Of a stretch of 64,000 nucleotides of DNA, positions 19,590 through 28,020 are shown one piece after another. The notes below the pieces were generated by a model. That model searched no databases, had not been told where the DNA came from, and saw only the letters and a program-made list of their open reading frames with translations. Numbering within the stretch: the stretch's first letter is position 1; every line of letters starts with the position of its first letter. The DNA comes from Massilia phyllostachyos (GTDB taxonomy: Bacteria; Pseudomonadota; Gammaproteobacteria; Burkholderiales; Burkholderiaceae_D), in contig NZ_JAJNOC010000003.1 of NCBI RefSeq assembly GCF_021044825.1, positions 124,001 to 188,000 on the forward strand, read 5' to 3'. Both the position numbers and the translations under genes were made by a program.

Positions 19590-19787
19590 TTACTGAAACA
19601 GTGCGTGGAGGACCGGCGCCAGTTGGCCGCCCAGCACCACGACGGCGCCGAGCAGCAGCACGGCCAGGGCGTAGCGGCCGAGCCAGCCGACCATGGTCGG
19701 ATGGCGCGACATATGCGTGAAATGCGAGCGGATGGTGGCCGAAGTGAGGCGCGTGGCATCGTCCGGCAGGTGATCGAAGTTCGACAT
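19590..19787 (-). CDS. Small single-pass membrane protein, unknown function
   Basis: 65 aa starting MSNFDHLPDD, with a charged, histidine-containing N-terminal half and one membrane helix (about residues 38-62, YALAVLLLGAVVVLGGQLA). A GGAGG site precedes the ATG at 19787, which supports a real gene. It converges on rpsJ across a shared terminator. I do not recognise a family. Confidence 0.6.
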   Translation of the reverse strand: MSNFDHLPDDATRLTSATIRSHFTHMSRHPTMVGWLGRYALAVLLLGAVVVLGGQLAPVLHALFQ

Positions 19788-19987
19788 GGGGCCTCCGTGC
19801 AAAAGCCTATTGTCGAACTCGCTGCAGCTGGGCTTTTGAGCTACCACAATAGCCGACGCAGCTTGGTGGGGAGGATTCTTACGCGGCACTTAAGCTAATA
19901 GGCGTGGCAGGCAGCTTATGCAGGCCACATTGTCCGTGCAGGGCCCACGTGGTGTAATCGACACGATCACCATCACACGCTTATCGG

Positions 19988-20572
19988 ATGCCCCAGCTTC
20001 ACATGCCACGACGGTTCGGCACTGGCCTGTCCATCGTCCTCGCCCACCTCGTCCTCGTCGCCGCACTGCTTCACCACGCGAATCGTCCCCGGCTCGAGGA
20101 TACCGGTCCGGTCGAATACATGCGCTACATCGTGGTGCCGAGACCGGCCGCGCCGGTAGTGGCGGAGCGCGCGGCGCCCATTACGACCCCGCCGCTACGC
20201 CGCAGCCGCCCGGCTGCGATAAGGAGCGAGGCGCAGCCGGCCATGACAATCGTCTCCCCAGCCGAACCGGCAGCAAGGCAGGCGCCGACAGAAGTCGCAG
20301 CGCCGTCCGCCTCACCATCGCCAAAGCTCGACATGGCCGCCCTGCGCGCCGACGCCCGCCGCGCCAGCAAGGACTACGCGCCGGAGCCGTTCGAACAGGT
20401 GCGGGCCGCCGAGAGCCGGCTGGAGGCCGAGAAGAGGGATCTGGGCCGCGCCATCGCCAACACCAAGCGGCCGCCGTGCACCAAGAAGTACAGCGGCGGA
20501 GAGAAGCTCAACCTGATCGCCCTGATTCCGCTGGCGATCGACACCATCACCGATACGGGTTGCAAGTGGTGA
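19988..20572 (+). CDS. Unrecognised membrane-anchored proline/alanine-rich protein
   Basis: 194 aa. One N-terminal membrane helix (about 10-30) is followed by a Pro/Ala-rich region (about 45-115), a short charged coiled-coil-like stretch (about 130-165) and a compact C-terminus with two cysteines (CTKKYSGGEKLNLIALIP and TDTGCKW). The layout resembles TonB-like periplasm-spanning proteins but no TonB C-terminal domain is visible. The start could also be the ATG at 20003. No good ribosome site is seen. Confidence 0.55.
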   Translation: MPQLHMPRRFGTGLSIVLAHLVLVAALLHHANRPRLEDTGPVEYMRYIVVPRPAAPVVAERAAPITTPPLRRSRPAAIRSEAQPAMTIVSPAEPAARQAPTEVAAPSASPSPKLDMAALRADARRASKDYAPEPFEQVRAAESRLEAEKRDLGRAIANTKRPPCTKKYSGGEKLNLIALIPLAIDTITDTGCKW

Positions 20573-20621
20573 ACTCGGGCTAGTGATCTCGCAGACATAT
20601 TTTGTACCGGTTTGATTAACG

Positions 20622-20685
20622 ATCGTATCGAATGACGATGCAATTACGTATCGCTTTCGTTTGCAATCGTATCGATAATCGATAC
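20622..20685. promoter_or_regulatory. Operator array upstream of the MNT/HEPN genes
   Basis: Three direct copies of CGTATCG begin at 20624, 20647 and 20668, spaced 23 and 21 nt (about two helical turns). The last is part of a perfect 17-bp palindrome, GTATCGATAATCGATAC (20669-20685), ending 17 nt before the MNT start. The layout fits autoregulation by the winged helix at the N-terminus of the first gene product. Confidence 0.65.
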
Positions 20686-20702
20686 AAGCAGATCCAGGTA
20701 CA

Positions 20703-21341
20703 ATGAAGCTCCCACATCGCGTTTCACTCGCAGACGCACTTTTTACCAAGACGACCAAGGCGGTGATCGCGCGTCTGTTCACTCGACCAGAACAATCCTG
20801 GCATTTGAGAGAGCTGGCGCGTGCTGCCAACGTGTCTCCCACAATGTTAAGCAAGGAAATCACTACGCTCGCAATGGCAGGCATCGTACTGGACGAACGC
20901 GATGGAAACAGGCGACGTGTGAGAGCCAACAGCGACTGTCCAATCTTCGATGAGCTCAAGGGAATTGCGCGCAAAACAGCCGGGTTGGCTGACACGATTC
21001 AGGAAGCACTTTCCCAGATTGCGGGAATCGAATGTGCTTTTATCTTCGGATCCGTGGCACGGGGTGAAGAGAGGCCAGGGAGCGACGTCGATGTATGTGT
21101 CATCGGTTCGGCAAGAAACCGCGAAGTCATGTCAGCCATGGCAGCGATCGAAGAAACGGTCGGCCGTCCTGTGAGCTGCATCGTCTATACTTCAGACGAG
21201 ATTCGGAAAAAAATTGTTGATGAAAACGCCTTCGTGTCCAGAATGCTGGCAGCGGAAAAGATTTTCGTCATAGGAGGCAAGGATGAGCTCAAGCGATCAA
21301 CTCGCCAACTTGCAGAGCAGGGGACTCGTCTCTCCCTATGA
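20703..21341 (+). CDS. Winged-helix MNT-type nucleotidyltransferase (antitoxin-like)
   Basis: 212 aa. An N-terminal winged helix (about 16-76, HLRELARAANVSPTMLSKEI) is fused to a minimal nucleotidyltransferase with GSVARG (116-121) and the paired aspartates of GSDVDV (128 and 130). In MNT/HEPN toxin-antitoxin systems this protein neutralises the HEPN ribonuclease, in studied cases by adding AMP to it. It overlaps the following HEPN gene by 59 nt. The region is much more AT-rich than its neighbours, suggesting transfer. The DNA-binding domain and upstream operator suggest autorepression. Confidence 0.8.
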   Translation: MKLPHRVSLADALFTKTTKAVIARLFTRPEQSWHLRELARAANVSPTMLSKEITTLAMAGIVLDERDGNRRRVRANSDCPIFDELKGIARKTAGLADTIQEALSQIAGIECAFIFGSVARGEERPGSDVDVCVIGSARNREVMSAMAAIEETVGRPVSCIVYTSDEIRKKIVDENAFVSRMLAAEKIFVIGGKDELKRSTRQLAEQGTRLSL

Positions 21342-21754
21342 GGCTGACCTGATCGAGATCAAAGCCCATATCGACGCCGCCACGAGCTACCTGACAGACG
21401 CCCAGAACAAGCATAACGGCAGCCTGACAAGGCTCATGGTCGGCAATATAGCCGGGCACACTTCTTACCGCAGCGCTCAAGATGGCGGGCTACCGGACAT
21501 CTTCCGATCGGGGACATCGGGCTTTACTCTACGGTATTCTCGATGTACTTCTTCCCGGCGCATCCGGGGCAAAGGCCACCTTGTCCGCTGCACATAACGC
21601 CAGAAACAAGTCGGACTATGAAGGTGACATTGTCGATCCGACGGAAGGCATGATCGACGACCTGGTCGACGCTGTCAAAAGTGTAAAAGAAGAGGTCGAC
21701 TTCAACGACAAGAAGTTCAAGGGTGCGCACGACTTGAAAAACAAGGGCAGCTGA
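21283..21754 (+). pseudogene. HEPN-domain protein, frameshifted
   Basis: The first reading frame gives an HEPN N-terminal half (SRGLVSPYEADLIEIKAHID, TDAQNKHNGSLTRL) up to the codon for His59 at 21457-21459. The expected continuation, LLTAALKMAGYRTSSDRGHR, with ARNKSDYEG further on, is in the +1 frame and runs to 21754. The MNT-associated HEPN family normally reads straight through this point, so a one-base insertion (or two-base loss) near 21460 has probably broken the gene. A sequencing error would look the same. The family motif around RNxxxYEG is kept in the second half. Confidence 0.7.
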
Positions 21755-21768
21755 ATAAGCTGCCTTGT
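21741..21768 (+). terminator. Hairpin at the end of the HEPN gene
   Basis: GGCAGCT and AGCTGCC pair around GAATA, extended by ACAA/TTGT with one bulge. It overlaps the HEPN stop codon. No U-run follows, so termination strength is doubtful. It separates two convergent units. Confidence 0.45.
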
Positions 21769-21792
21769 CAGCTCAATGTTCCACGCGTCGGC

Positions 21793-23013
21793 TCAGTCTT
21801 TCGAGCCCGTCTTCCACCTCAAGCCAAAACCAAAGTGCCGGTCCATCAGCTCGTGCGCGCTGGTGCCGCCCTGCTGCTGGAAGTACTCGGCCAGCTTGGT
21901 CACCACCAGGGACCCGCCGCGGTTCTCGATCAGGGCGATGGCGCACATCATCTGGTTGCCGCCGCCGTCCAGGCGCACTTCGATCGGCGCCTGCTCGGGA
22001 GCGGCGATGGTCACCACGCCGTCGGTCGCGGACCAGTTGGGCACGCCCTCGTAGATGAAGGAAAAGATCAGCGCGCGGCGGATGCCGTCGAAGCGTTCGC
22101 CGTTGATGAACAGGTTCTCGCCGCCGGCGGTCGCGCCGGTGCGGTCGTCGGCGTCGAGGCGGATGTAGGGTTCGCGCTCGAAGTCGCCCCAGGCGTTGCC
22201 GAGGGCTTGCACCAGGCCGCGGCGGCCGTCGGCCAGTTCGACCATGCAGCCGAGGTCGAGGTCGATGCCGCCGCGGCCCTTGCGGCCAGCGGTCGCGCCG
22301 CTCATCAGCTTGTCGAAGAAACCGGTCTTCGCCGGCTGCGGCGCGGCGGTGGCGGACTGGTTCCAGTTCAGGTTGACGTGGATGCGGCCGAAGCCGCGGC
22401 CGGCGCGCTTGTCGAGCGAAACCTTGTCGCCGCGTTTTTCGAGCGTGACCTTGGACAGCGAGACCTTCGGCGCAGCCGGCGCCGGAGCAGGAGCCGCTTT
22501 GGGCGCCGCCTCGGTGCCGCCGAAGTGCGCCAGCAGCGCCGACAGGCCACCATTGAATCCCTGGCCGACCGCGCCGAAGCGCCAGCTGCCGTCGCGGCGG
22601 TACAGCTCCGCGATGATGATGGCCTTTTCGTCGCCGAAGTCCGATCCCGACAGCGGGAAGCCGACGGCGCCGCCGATCTTCAAGGTGCAGCTGCCCAAGG
22701 CGCGCATGGTCTGGGCGCCGTCGATGGCGGCCACGAACACCAGCTTGGAGATCGACGCCGGCAGGGTGTCGAGGTTGACGGCGAAGCGCGATCCCGAACC
22801 CGCCAGCTCGAGGCGCACCGCGCCTTCCGGGCTGGCCAGCTGGTTGTAGAACACCATGTAGCGGTCGTCCGACAGCTTGTCCTGCGCATCCAGGCCGAAG
22901 CAGGACACGTCGACCGACATGCCGGGCGCGTGGAGGTCCACCTCGACGGTGAAGGCGTGGCCGCAGCCCAGGTCCGCCAGCTTGGCCTTCTGGCCGCGCG
23001 AAAAGGTGCTCAT
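21793..23013 (-). CDS. TerD-superfamily stress protein, TerA-like (two-domain)
   Basis: 406 aa from MSTFSRGQKAKL, preceded by GGAAGGAG. Residues 1-185 are a TerD-type calcium-binding fold (FGLDAQDKLSDDRYMVFYNQ, SGSDFGDEKAIIIAELYRRD, WRFGAVGQGFNGGL). After an Ala/Pro linker with the SLSKVTLEKRGDKVSL repeat, residues about 215-406 carry the TerA-type second domain (GIDLDLGCMVELADG, GENLFINGERFDGIRRALIF). Cytoplasmic; family linked to tellurite, phage and envelope stress. Last gene of a seven-gene operon; its ATG overlaps the stop of the gene before it (ATGA). Confidence 0.85.
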   Translation of the reverse strand: MSTFSRGQKAKLADLGCGHAFTVEVDLHAPGMSVDVSCFGLDAQDKLSDDRYMVFYNQLASPEGAVRLELAGSGSRFAVNLDTLPASISKLVFVAAIDGAQTMRALGSCTLKIGGAVGFPLSGSDFGDEKAIIIAELYRRDGSWRFGAVGQGFNGGLSALLAHFGGTEAAPKAAPAPAPAAPKVSLSKVTLEKRGDKVSLDKRAGRGFGRIHVNLNWNQSATAAPQPAKTGFFDKLMSGATAGRKGRGGIDLDLGCMVELADGRRGLVQALGNAWGDFEREPYIRLDADDRTGATAGGENLFINGERFDGIRRALIFSFIYEGVPNWSATDGVVTIAAPEQAPIEVRLDGGGNQMMCAIALIENRGGSLVVTKLAEYFQQQGGTSAHELMDRHFGFGLRWKTGSKD

Positions 23014-23903
23014 GTCGGTTCTCCTTCCATCGAACGGGCGCCGAAGCGGTGGGATTGCTCGACCAGGCGCTCGGCCCAGGCGCGGTGGGTGGCGACTTCG
23101 CACATGGCGTCGTCCATGCGGAACACGGCGGGGCTGGCCTCGTCGAGGATGGCGCGCGCCACCGCGAGATCCTGCGGGCGCACCTTGTAGTGCTGCTCGA
23201 TCGGCGCGATCTGGGTCGGGTGGATCGCGGTCTTGCCGACCATGCCGTAGGCGAGGTCTTCGAGCACTTCCTGGTCCAGCAGCTCCGGCAGGTCGAGGTA
23301 CTCGAACACCGGCGCGGTGAGCGAGAAGCCGTAGGGACGGAAGGTCGTCACCAGGCGCGCGATCACGGGGCCGAGCGGGGTGCGGTAGATCGTCATGCCG
23401 CGCGGGCGGCGCAGGCCGAGCAGGGCGAGCAGGTCGTTGCCGCCGATGCGCAGGGCCAGGATGCGATGGCGCACGCCGGGCGCCTCGAAGGCGGCGCGCA
23501 GCAGCTGCATCTCGCTGTCGCTGAACACCTCGGCCGTTTCCAGCGTCGGCATCAGGACGTGGTCGGTATCGCGCACCAGGCGGAAGTAGGTCTCGAAGTT
23601 CTGGCGCGTGACCTTGGGCAGCACGAAACCGGTGAGCTTGTCGGCGCCGGGCATGGCCAGCACGCGCGCCATGACCTCGGGATTACGGACGCGCACGAAG
23701 CGCTCGGCCGGGATCCCGGCGCGCATGTTCGCCAGTACCACCGACAGGTTGAACAGCGACCAGCTCAGCTCCCGGTCGGCGATCGCATCTTCCAGGCAGA
23801 AGATGAGCGAGCGCGCCTGCGGCAGTTTTTCACCGTTCGCGATGCTCGCCAGGCTCTTGTGATTGGCCGGCACGTACAGCGACGCGCCCAGTGATTTAGC
23901 CAT
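23010..23903 (-). CDS. CitE-like HpcH/HpaI-family aldolase/lyase of a Ter module
   Basis: 297 aa TIM-barrel lyase relative. Motifs: FCLEDAIADRE, FVRVRNPEVMARVL, LMPTLETAEVFS, RIGGNDLLALLGLRRPRG and GKTAIHPTQIAPIEQHY. The family cleaves or forms C-C bonds of acyl or carboxylic acid substrates; this subgroup occurs with TerD genes and its substrate is unknown. The ATG at 23903 is preferred to a GTG at 23912 because AGGAG lies 8 nt before it. It overlaps both neighbours by a few bases. Confidence 0.82.
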   Translation of the reverse strand: MAKSLGASLYVPANHKSLASIANGEKLPQARSLIFCLEDAIADRELSWSLFNLSVVLANMRAGIPAERFVRVRNPEVMARVLAMPGADKLTGFVLPKVTRQNFETYFRLVRDTDHVLMPTLETAEVFSDSEMQLLRAAFEAPGVRHRILALRIGGNDLLALLGLRRPRGMTIYRTPLGPVIARLVTTFRPYGFSLTAPVFEYLDLPELLDQEVLEDLAYGMVGKTAIHPTQIAPIEQHYKVRPQDLAVARAILDEASPAVFRMDDAMCEVATHRAWAERLVEQSHRFGARSMEGEPT

Positions 23904-24981
23904 CCGATGCACTCCTGATCAGGGATACTGCGTGGTAGGGCAGGCTCGGGTCGATCTCGACCGGGACCTGTTTTTCTTCGGCCAGCACTTCGAGGTGGGC
24001 CACGTCCGGCGCGCCGGATGCGCGCAGCAGCAAGAGGCGCGGCACGCGGCGCAGCAGCACGCGTGTGGCTTCGCCGATGCCGGGTTTGATGAGATTGACG
24101 TCGTTGACGCCGTAGCGCGCCATGGCGCCTTCGAGCCAGGCGCGCGAACGCTGCGCTGCCGCGTGTGCGTCGGGCTGCACCGCGGGCGGCAGTTGCGCTG
24201 CGCGCGCAATCGCCAGCGCCGTGACCTCGTCCGCGAAGCGCTGCGACTGATCGTGCGCGGCGAACTCGCCGTAATAGACGCAGCCATGGAAATCGTCCGG
24301 CCCGATGCGCTCGTCCAGCACCGTGCGGCTGACCAGCCCCGACACCGTCGCGTTCAGGATGCTGGACGGGATCAGGTAGTCGTCGCCTGAAGCGGCGCAG
24401 GCCGCCGCCCCGGCCAGGTCCGACAGCACGTACAGCCCGCTGTCGATCCGCGTACGCTCGCGCGCATTGAAGGCGGAGACCGACGACGCCAGCTCGCGCG
24501 CGATCACGCCCTTGCCGGTCCAGCCGTCCACGAACACGATCGATTCCGGCGCGTGGCCATTCGCGAGGATGTGGCGCAGCGCGGCCCCATCGATGCCGCG
24601 GTCGCGCACGATCGAGACGCAGTAGTGCACGGCCTCGCGCCCCAGCACCTCGCGCAGCAGGCGCGTCACGATCACGCCGACCGGCGTGCCGGCGCGCGCC
24701 AGCGAGACGACGGTGATCGCGCCCGGATGCCGCGCGGCGATCAGCTGCGCCAGGCGCAGGCAGTCGGCCGCCAAGCGCGCGTTGTTGGCGCGGCAGGCGT
24801 CCTCGAACACCGTCATGTAGCGCGGCGAGGGCGGCGATTCGGGCGACAGCATCTGGCTGTAGTGGCGCCGGCCGGACTGGATCAGGCGCTCCTTCTCCGC
24901 TACCTCCGTGAATTCCTGCGCGGGCAGGCGGGTCAGCAGGAAGTCGACGTCGCCGGCGCGGTAGCTGCCCGAAAAGCTCAC
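23896..24981 (-). CDS. StiP-family protein: phosphoribosyltransferase with PELOTA-type C-terminus
   Basis: 361 aa, GTG start inside a GTGA overlap with the upstream HAD gene. The N-terminal two thirds contain a PRTase-like fold (AITVVSLARAGTPVGVIVTR, ESIVFVDGWTGKGVIARELA). The C-terminal part (MARYGVNDVNLIKPGIGEAT and beyond) corresponds to the PELOTA-like RNA-binding segment described for this family. Databases often label it a cysteine protease StiP family protein. It is a core member of the proposed Ter-linked nucleoside-like biosynthetic module. Product unknown. Confidence 0.78.
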   Translation of the reverse strand: MSFSGSYRAGDVDFLLTRLPAQEFTEVAEKERLIQSGRRHYSQMLSPESPPSPRYMTVFEDACRANNARLAADCLRLAQLIAARHPGAITVVSLARAGTPVGVIVTRLLREVLGREAVHYCVSIVRDRGIDGAALRHILANGHAPESIVFVDGWTGKGVIARELASSVSAFNARERTRIDSGLYVLSDLAGAAACAASGDDYLIPSSILNATVSGLVSRTVLDERIGPDDFHGCVYYGEFAAHDQSQRFADEVTALAIARAAQLPPAVQPDAHAAAQRSRAWLEGAMARYGVNDVNLIKPGIGEATRVLLRRVPRLLLLRASGAPDVAHLEVLAEEKQVPVEIDPSLPYHAVSLIRSASDG

Positions 24982-25739
24982 AGCGCCTCCACGGTCAGGC
25001 GCGCCAGCTGGGTGGCGCGCGGGACGATGGCGTAGTCGCAGGCCGCCATGAAGCGCGCATCCGACCGGCTGTCGCCCATGCCGAAGGTCACGATGTCGCC
25101 GTGCTCTTCGCGCAGCAGCGCGGTGACGTGGGCCACCGCATTGGCCTTGTCCAGCGTCTTCGGCAGGATGGCCAGGTTGTTGCCGTTGCGGTGGACGCAG
25201 TACTCATCGTGGCCGTCGGCGATCCAGGGCAGCACCGCTTCCTGCTCGACCGTGGCCAGGCGTTCGTGGCGCTTGTCCGGATCCTTCACGACCAGGAAGA
25301 AGGGCGTGGCGAAATCCTCGATCATGCGCGCGCGGCCCTTGTAACCGGTGCGCGCGCAGTAGTCGTCGAGGTGGCGCGCCAGCTCCTGCAAGCCAGGCAG
25401 GGCGGCGTGCATGGCGGCGCGGCTCTGCTCGAGCCACGGCCGGTTGGCTTCACCGCCCGGTTCCAGCACCACGCCGCCGTAGTTGATGATGGCGTAGCTG
25501 TCGAAGGGCAGGTGCACGCGCTTGAGGCCATCGTGGTCGCGCGCGGTGGTCGGGATCACCGTCGTCCCGTCCTGCACGAAGGAGAGGAAGGCGCGCTGGG
25601 CGCGCGTGGTGTACGAGCAGATGCTGCCGTCCTTGTAGTAGGCGGCCGGCTCGAGCAGGTCGGCGCCGTTCAGCGGCCCGCACTTCTCGAAGGTCTGGAA
25701 CAGCGTGTCGTCCAGGTCAGCGAACAGGAACTTCTTCAA
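24978..25739 (-). CDS. HAD-superfamily hydrolase of the Ter module
   Basis: 253 aa phosphatase-like protein. Motif I is FADLDDTLF, motif II is in VIPTTARDHDG, and motif IV is GMGDSRSDARFM. A C2-type cap domain lies in between. It overlaps the upstream PRTase gene by 23 nt and the downstream StiP gene by 4 nt, so translation is probably coupled. It would dephosphorylate an intermediate of the module; the substrate is not known. Confidence 0.83.
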   Translation of the reverse strand: MKKFLFADLDDTLFQTFEKCGPLNGADLLEPAAYYKDGSICSYTTRAQRAFLSFVQDGTTVIPTTARDHDGLKRVHLPFDSYAIINYGGVVLEPGGEANRPWLEQSRAAMHAALPGLQELARHLDDYCARTGYKGRARMIEDFATPFFLVVKDPDKRHERLATVEQEAVLPWIADGHDEYCVHRNGNNLAILPKTLDKANAVAHVTALLREEHGDIVTFGMGDSRSDARFMAACDYAIVPRATQLARLTVEAL

Positions 25740-26901
25740 CGTGATCCTCGGACTGGAAGTGGAAAAGGCGCGCGTCCAGCAGGCCGGCGAGCTCGCGCAG
25801 GGCCGGATTGGACGCGGTCTCGTGGCAGACCAGCACGTGGTCGTACTGGCCGGGCGCGATATTGTAGATGAAGTTGGCGACCCCTTCGCCGTAGTTGTCG
25901 GGGAAGCGCAGGGCGTGGCTGACCGCGCCCCAGGTCAGGATCGGCGAGCGCGTGGTCGACTGCACCTTGACGTTCACGCCGCGCCGTTCCAGCGCCGCGC
26001 CGAGCAGCGTCGCCGCGTGCATGAATTCGCCGGTGCCGAGCACCGCGACCGTGGCGCCGGGCGCAAACTCCGCGGCCAGGCGTTCCGCCAGCTGCTCGGG
26101 CGCGCGCAAGGCCTGCGACAAACCGAGGCGCCCGAAGCCCGTGCTGGCGCCGCGGTCCGCATCCGGATCGAAGCGCTGCGCCGCGTCGTTCGGCGCCACG
26201 TAGTCGGACGGCTGGAAGCGGTATTCGCCGTCGACCAGCGCGCCCAAGGTCACGGGCAGGCCGAAGCGCGCCGACAGGCCGGCGGTCGCATCCGCCCCCA
26301 TGAAGTTGGTGATGGTCGCCAGGTGCACCCGGTCGATGCCCGGGTTCAGGCGGCGGCAGGCATTGGTCAGGTTCAGGAAGGTGTTGCCGGTGCTGGCCTC
26401 GTCGTCCACCAGCACCAGGGTGCGGGCGCTCAGGAGCAGCGCGCGCAGGGCCGGGTCCTGCGGCATGTGCAGGAACTGGCGCGGCGCGTGGCTGTGCGCT
26501 TCTTCGAACTCGATCAGGTCGCCGCTGCCCACGCGGTAGCGCGTGGTATGCACGAACAGGGCTTCCTGCCCCGGATGCGCGCACAGCCAGGCTTCGAACA
26601 CGCCCTGGCCCAGGCCGATCGCGGTTTCCGCCATGGCGATGAAGACGATTGGGCCCTCGACTGGCGGCACGGTCGCGGCGAGGCGGTCGTGGACACGCAG
26701 CATGGTCGATGGCGTGACCGGCCAGTGCTTGCCCAGCACCTTGCTCAGGAAAAGAAAGCCGCGCCTGGCGTTGGCGCGCGCGGCGAAGCCGAGCAGCGCG
26801 TCGGCTTCGAGAGCGCCTGCTCCCAGGGTCAGCTCGAGGGCGCCGGTGGGCAGCGTCACGCAGCGCCGTCCCAGGTCGCGTGGATCGGGCTGCGCGTTCA
26901 T
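25717..26901 (-). CDS. Phosphoribosyltransferase with C-terminal TRSP domain
   Basis: 394 aa. The PRPP-binding loop VLVDDEASTGNTFLNL marks an orotate-PRTase-like domain. The C-terminal domain carries the name-giving motif as TTRSPILTWG, plus GTGEFMHAATLLGAALE and FIYNIAPGQYDHVLVCHET. This pair of domains is known from TerD-linked operons. Its ATG overlaps the ATP-grasp stop (ATGA). Confidence 0.85.
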   Translation of the reverse strand: MNAQPDPRDLGRRCVTLPTGALELTLGAGALEADALLGFAARANARRGFLFLSKVLGKHWPVTPSTMLRVHDRLAATVPPVEGPIVFIAMAETAIGLGQGVFEAWLCAHPGQEALFVHTTRYRVGSGDLIEFEEAHSHAPRQFLHMPQDPALRALLLSARTLVLVDDEASTGNTFLNLTNACRRLNPGIDRVHLATITNFMGADATAGLSARFGLPVTLGALVDGEYRFQPSDYVAPNDAAQRFDPDADRGASTGFGRLGLSQALRAPEQLAERLAAEFAPGATVAVLGTGEFMHAATLLGAALERRGVNVKVQSTTRSPILTWGAVSHALRFPDNYGEGVANFIYNIAPGQYDHVLVCHETASNPALRELAGLLDARLFHFQSEDHVEEVPVR

Positions 26902-27929
26902 GGCAATTCCTGCGCCTCGGCCATTTCGATCACGCGCATGCCGTTGCGCACTTCCGGCACGGTCACGCTATCGAAGCCGTCGGCGAAACCCTTCAAGGCA
27001 ATCCAGGGCAGGTTGGGGCCGGCCGCGCAGGCCATGCCGATCCCGCCCGACATGCGCGGGTTGATCTCGAGCAGGCGGGCGCGGCGCGCGTCGCCCTGGC
27101 CGGAGTCGCGGAACTGCACGTTATAGATGCCGTTCAGGCCGTAGTCGGCGGTCAGCCTGGCCGTGGCCTCGATCAGTTCCGGCCGCATGTCGATCTGCTG
27201 CCCGCTACCCGCCTGCGGCAGCTTGCGGCGCGCCACCGCGGCGACCAGGCGGCCATGGTCGCCGACGCAGTCGACGCTGTATTCCTGGCCGTCCAGGTAT
27301 TCCATCAGCAGCATGGTGCGGAACTCGCCCAGCTCGGCCAGGCCGCGGCGCAGGTCCTGGTAGCCGATGTGGTACTCGACGCCGGCCAGCAGCAGGGCCG
27401 CGCTGCTGCGCTCCTCGTCGACCACGGCGAAGCCGATGCCGTAGATGCCGTGCGAGGGCTTGATGCATAGTTTCGCGTGGCGCGGACGCAGCTCGTCCCA
27501 GGCCGCATCGAAGCCGGCCAGGCTGTCGAAGCGGCGGAACTCGGCCACCGGCGCCTGCGGCAGCATCGTCTCGGCATAGAAGCCGGCCTTGTCGTGGATC
27601 AGCGCCAGCTTGGCGGGCGTGGCCGCACTCAGCACGCGCGTGCCGATCGCGGCGAAGCGCTCATGGTGGGCGGCAAGGGTGGAGGCGCCGCGGCCCGGCA
27701 CGAAGATGTCGATGCGCTTGTCGCGGCAGAAGTCCAGGCACCAGTCGGCATAAGCCGTTGCCTCGAGCCCGGTCGGCTCGCCGTGGAACTCGTGGGCGAT
27801 GCGCGCCGCCGGCATGTGGCGGTTGGGATTGCTGTGAATGAGGGTGAAACGGCCGTCGGTGTCGGCCTCGCGGATCAGTTTGAGGGCGGTGTAGACGGAC
27901 GAAAAGGTCCTGTTGTACCAGACGCGCAT
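26898..27929 (-). CDS. ATP-grasp enzyme of the Ter module
   Basis: 343 aa. A pre-ATP-grasp N-domain (IREADTDGRFTLIHSNPNRH) is followed by the nucleotide-binding core: KLCIKPSHGIYGIG, LLMEYLDGQEYSVDCVGDHG and the metal-binding LLEINPRMSGGIGM. Such enzymes form amide, ester or thioester bonds via an acyl phosphate. It is first of the tightly overlapped biosynthetic genes, 91 nt after terD. Confidence 0.85.
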   Translation of the reverse strand: MRVWYNRTFSSVYTALKLIREADTDGRFTLIHSNPNRHMPAARIAHEFHGEPTGLEATAYADWCLDFCRDKRIDIFVPGRGASTLAAHHERFAAIGTRVLSAATPAKLALIHDKAGFYAETMLPQAPVAEFRRFDSLAGFDAAWDELRPRHAKLCIKPSHGIYGIGFAVVDEERSSAALLLAGVEYHIGYQDLRRGLAELGEFRTMLLMEYLDGQEYSVDCVGDHGRLVAAVARRKLPQAGSGQQIDMRPELIEATARLTADYGLNGIYNVQFRDSGQGDARRARLLEINPRMSGGIGMACAAGPNLPWIALKGFADGFDSVTVPEVRNGMRVIEMAEAQELP

Positions 27930-27987
27930 GAAGTCTTTCGGGAGGATGAGGGCGCGCCCGCGGCAGGGGCGGGCGCGCGGGACCGGA

Positions 27988-28001
27988 GGACGGCGCCGTC
28001 C
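27988..28001 (-). repeat. Palindrome between terD and the ATP-grasp gene
   Basis: GGACGGCGCCGTCC is a perfect 14-nt palindrome, with partly pairing flanks (ACCGG/CCGGT). Located after the terD stop, it could reduce readthrough or stabilise the terD message. No U-run is present. Confidence 0.4.
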
Positions 28002-28020
28002 GGTCTGGGGGTGCTTTTGC

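Noticed and set aside
21283-21754. Programmed frameshift joining the two HEPN halves
   Set aside because: No slippery heptamer or downstream stimulatory structure is visible at about 21460; mutation or sequence error is simpler.
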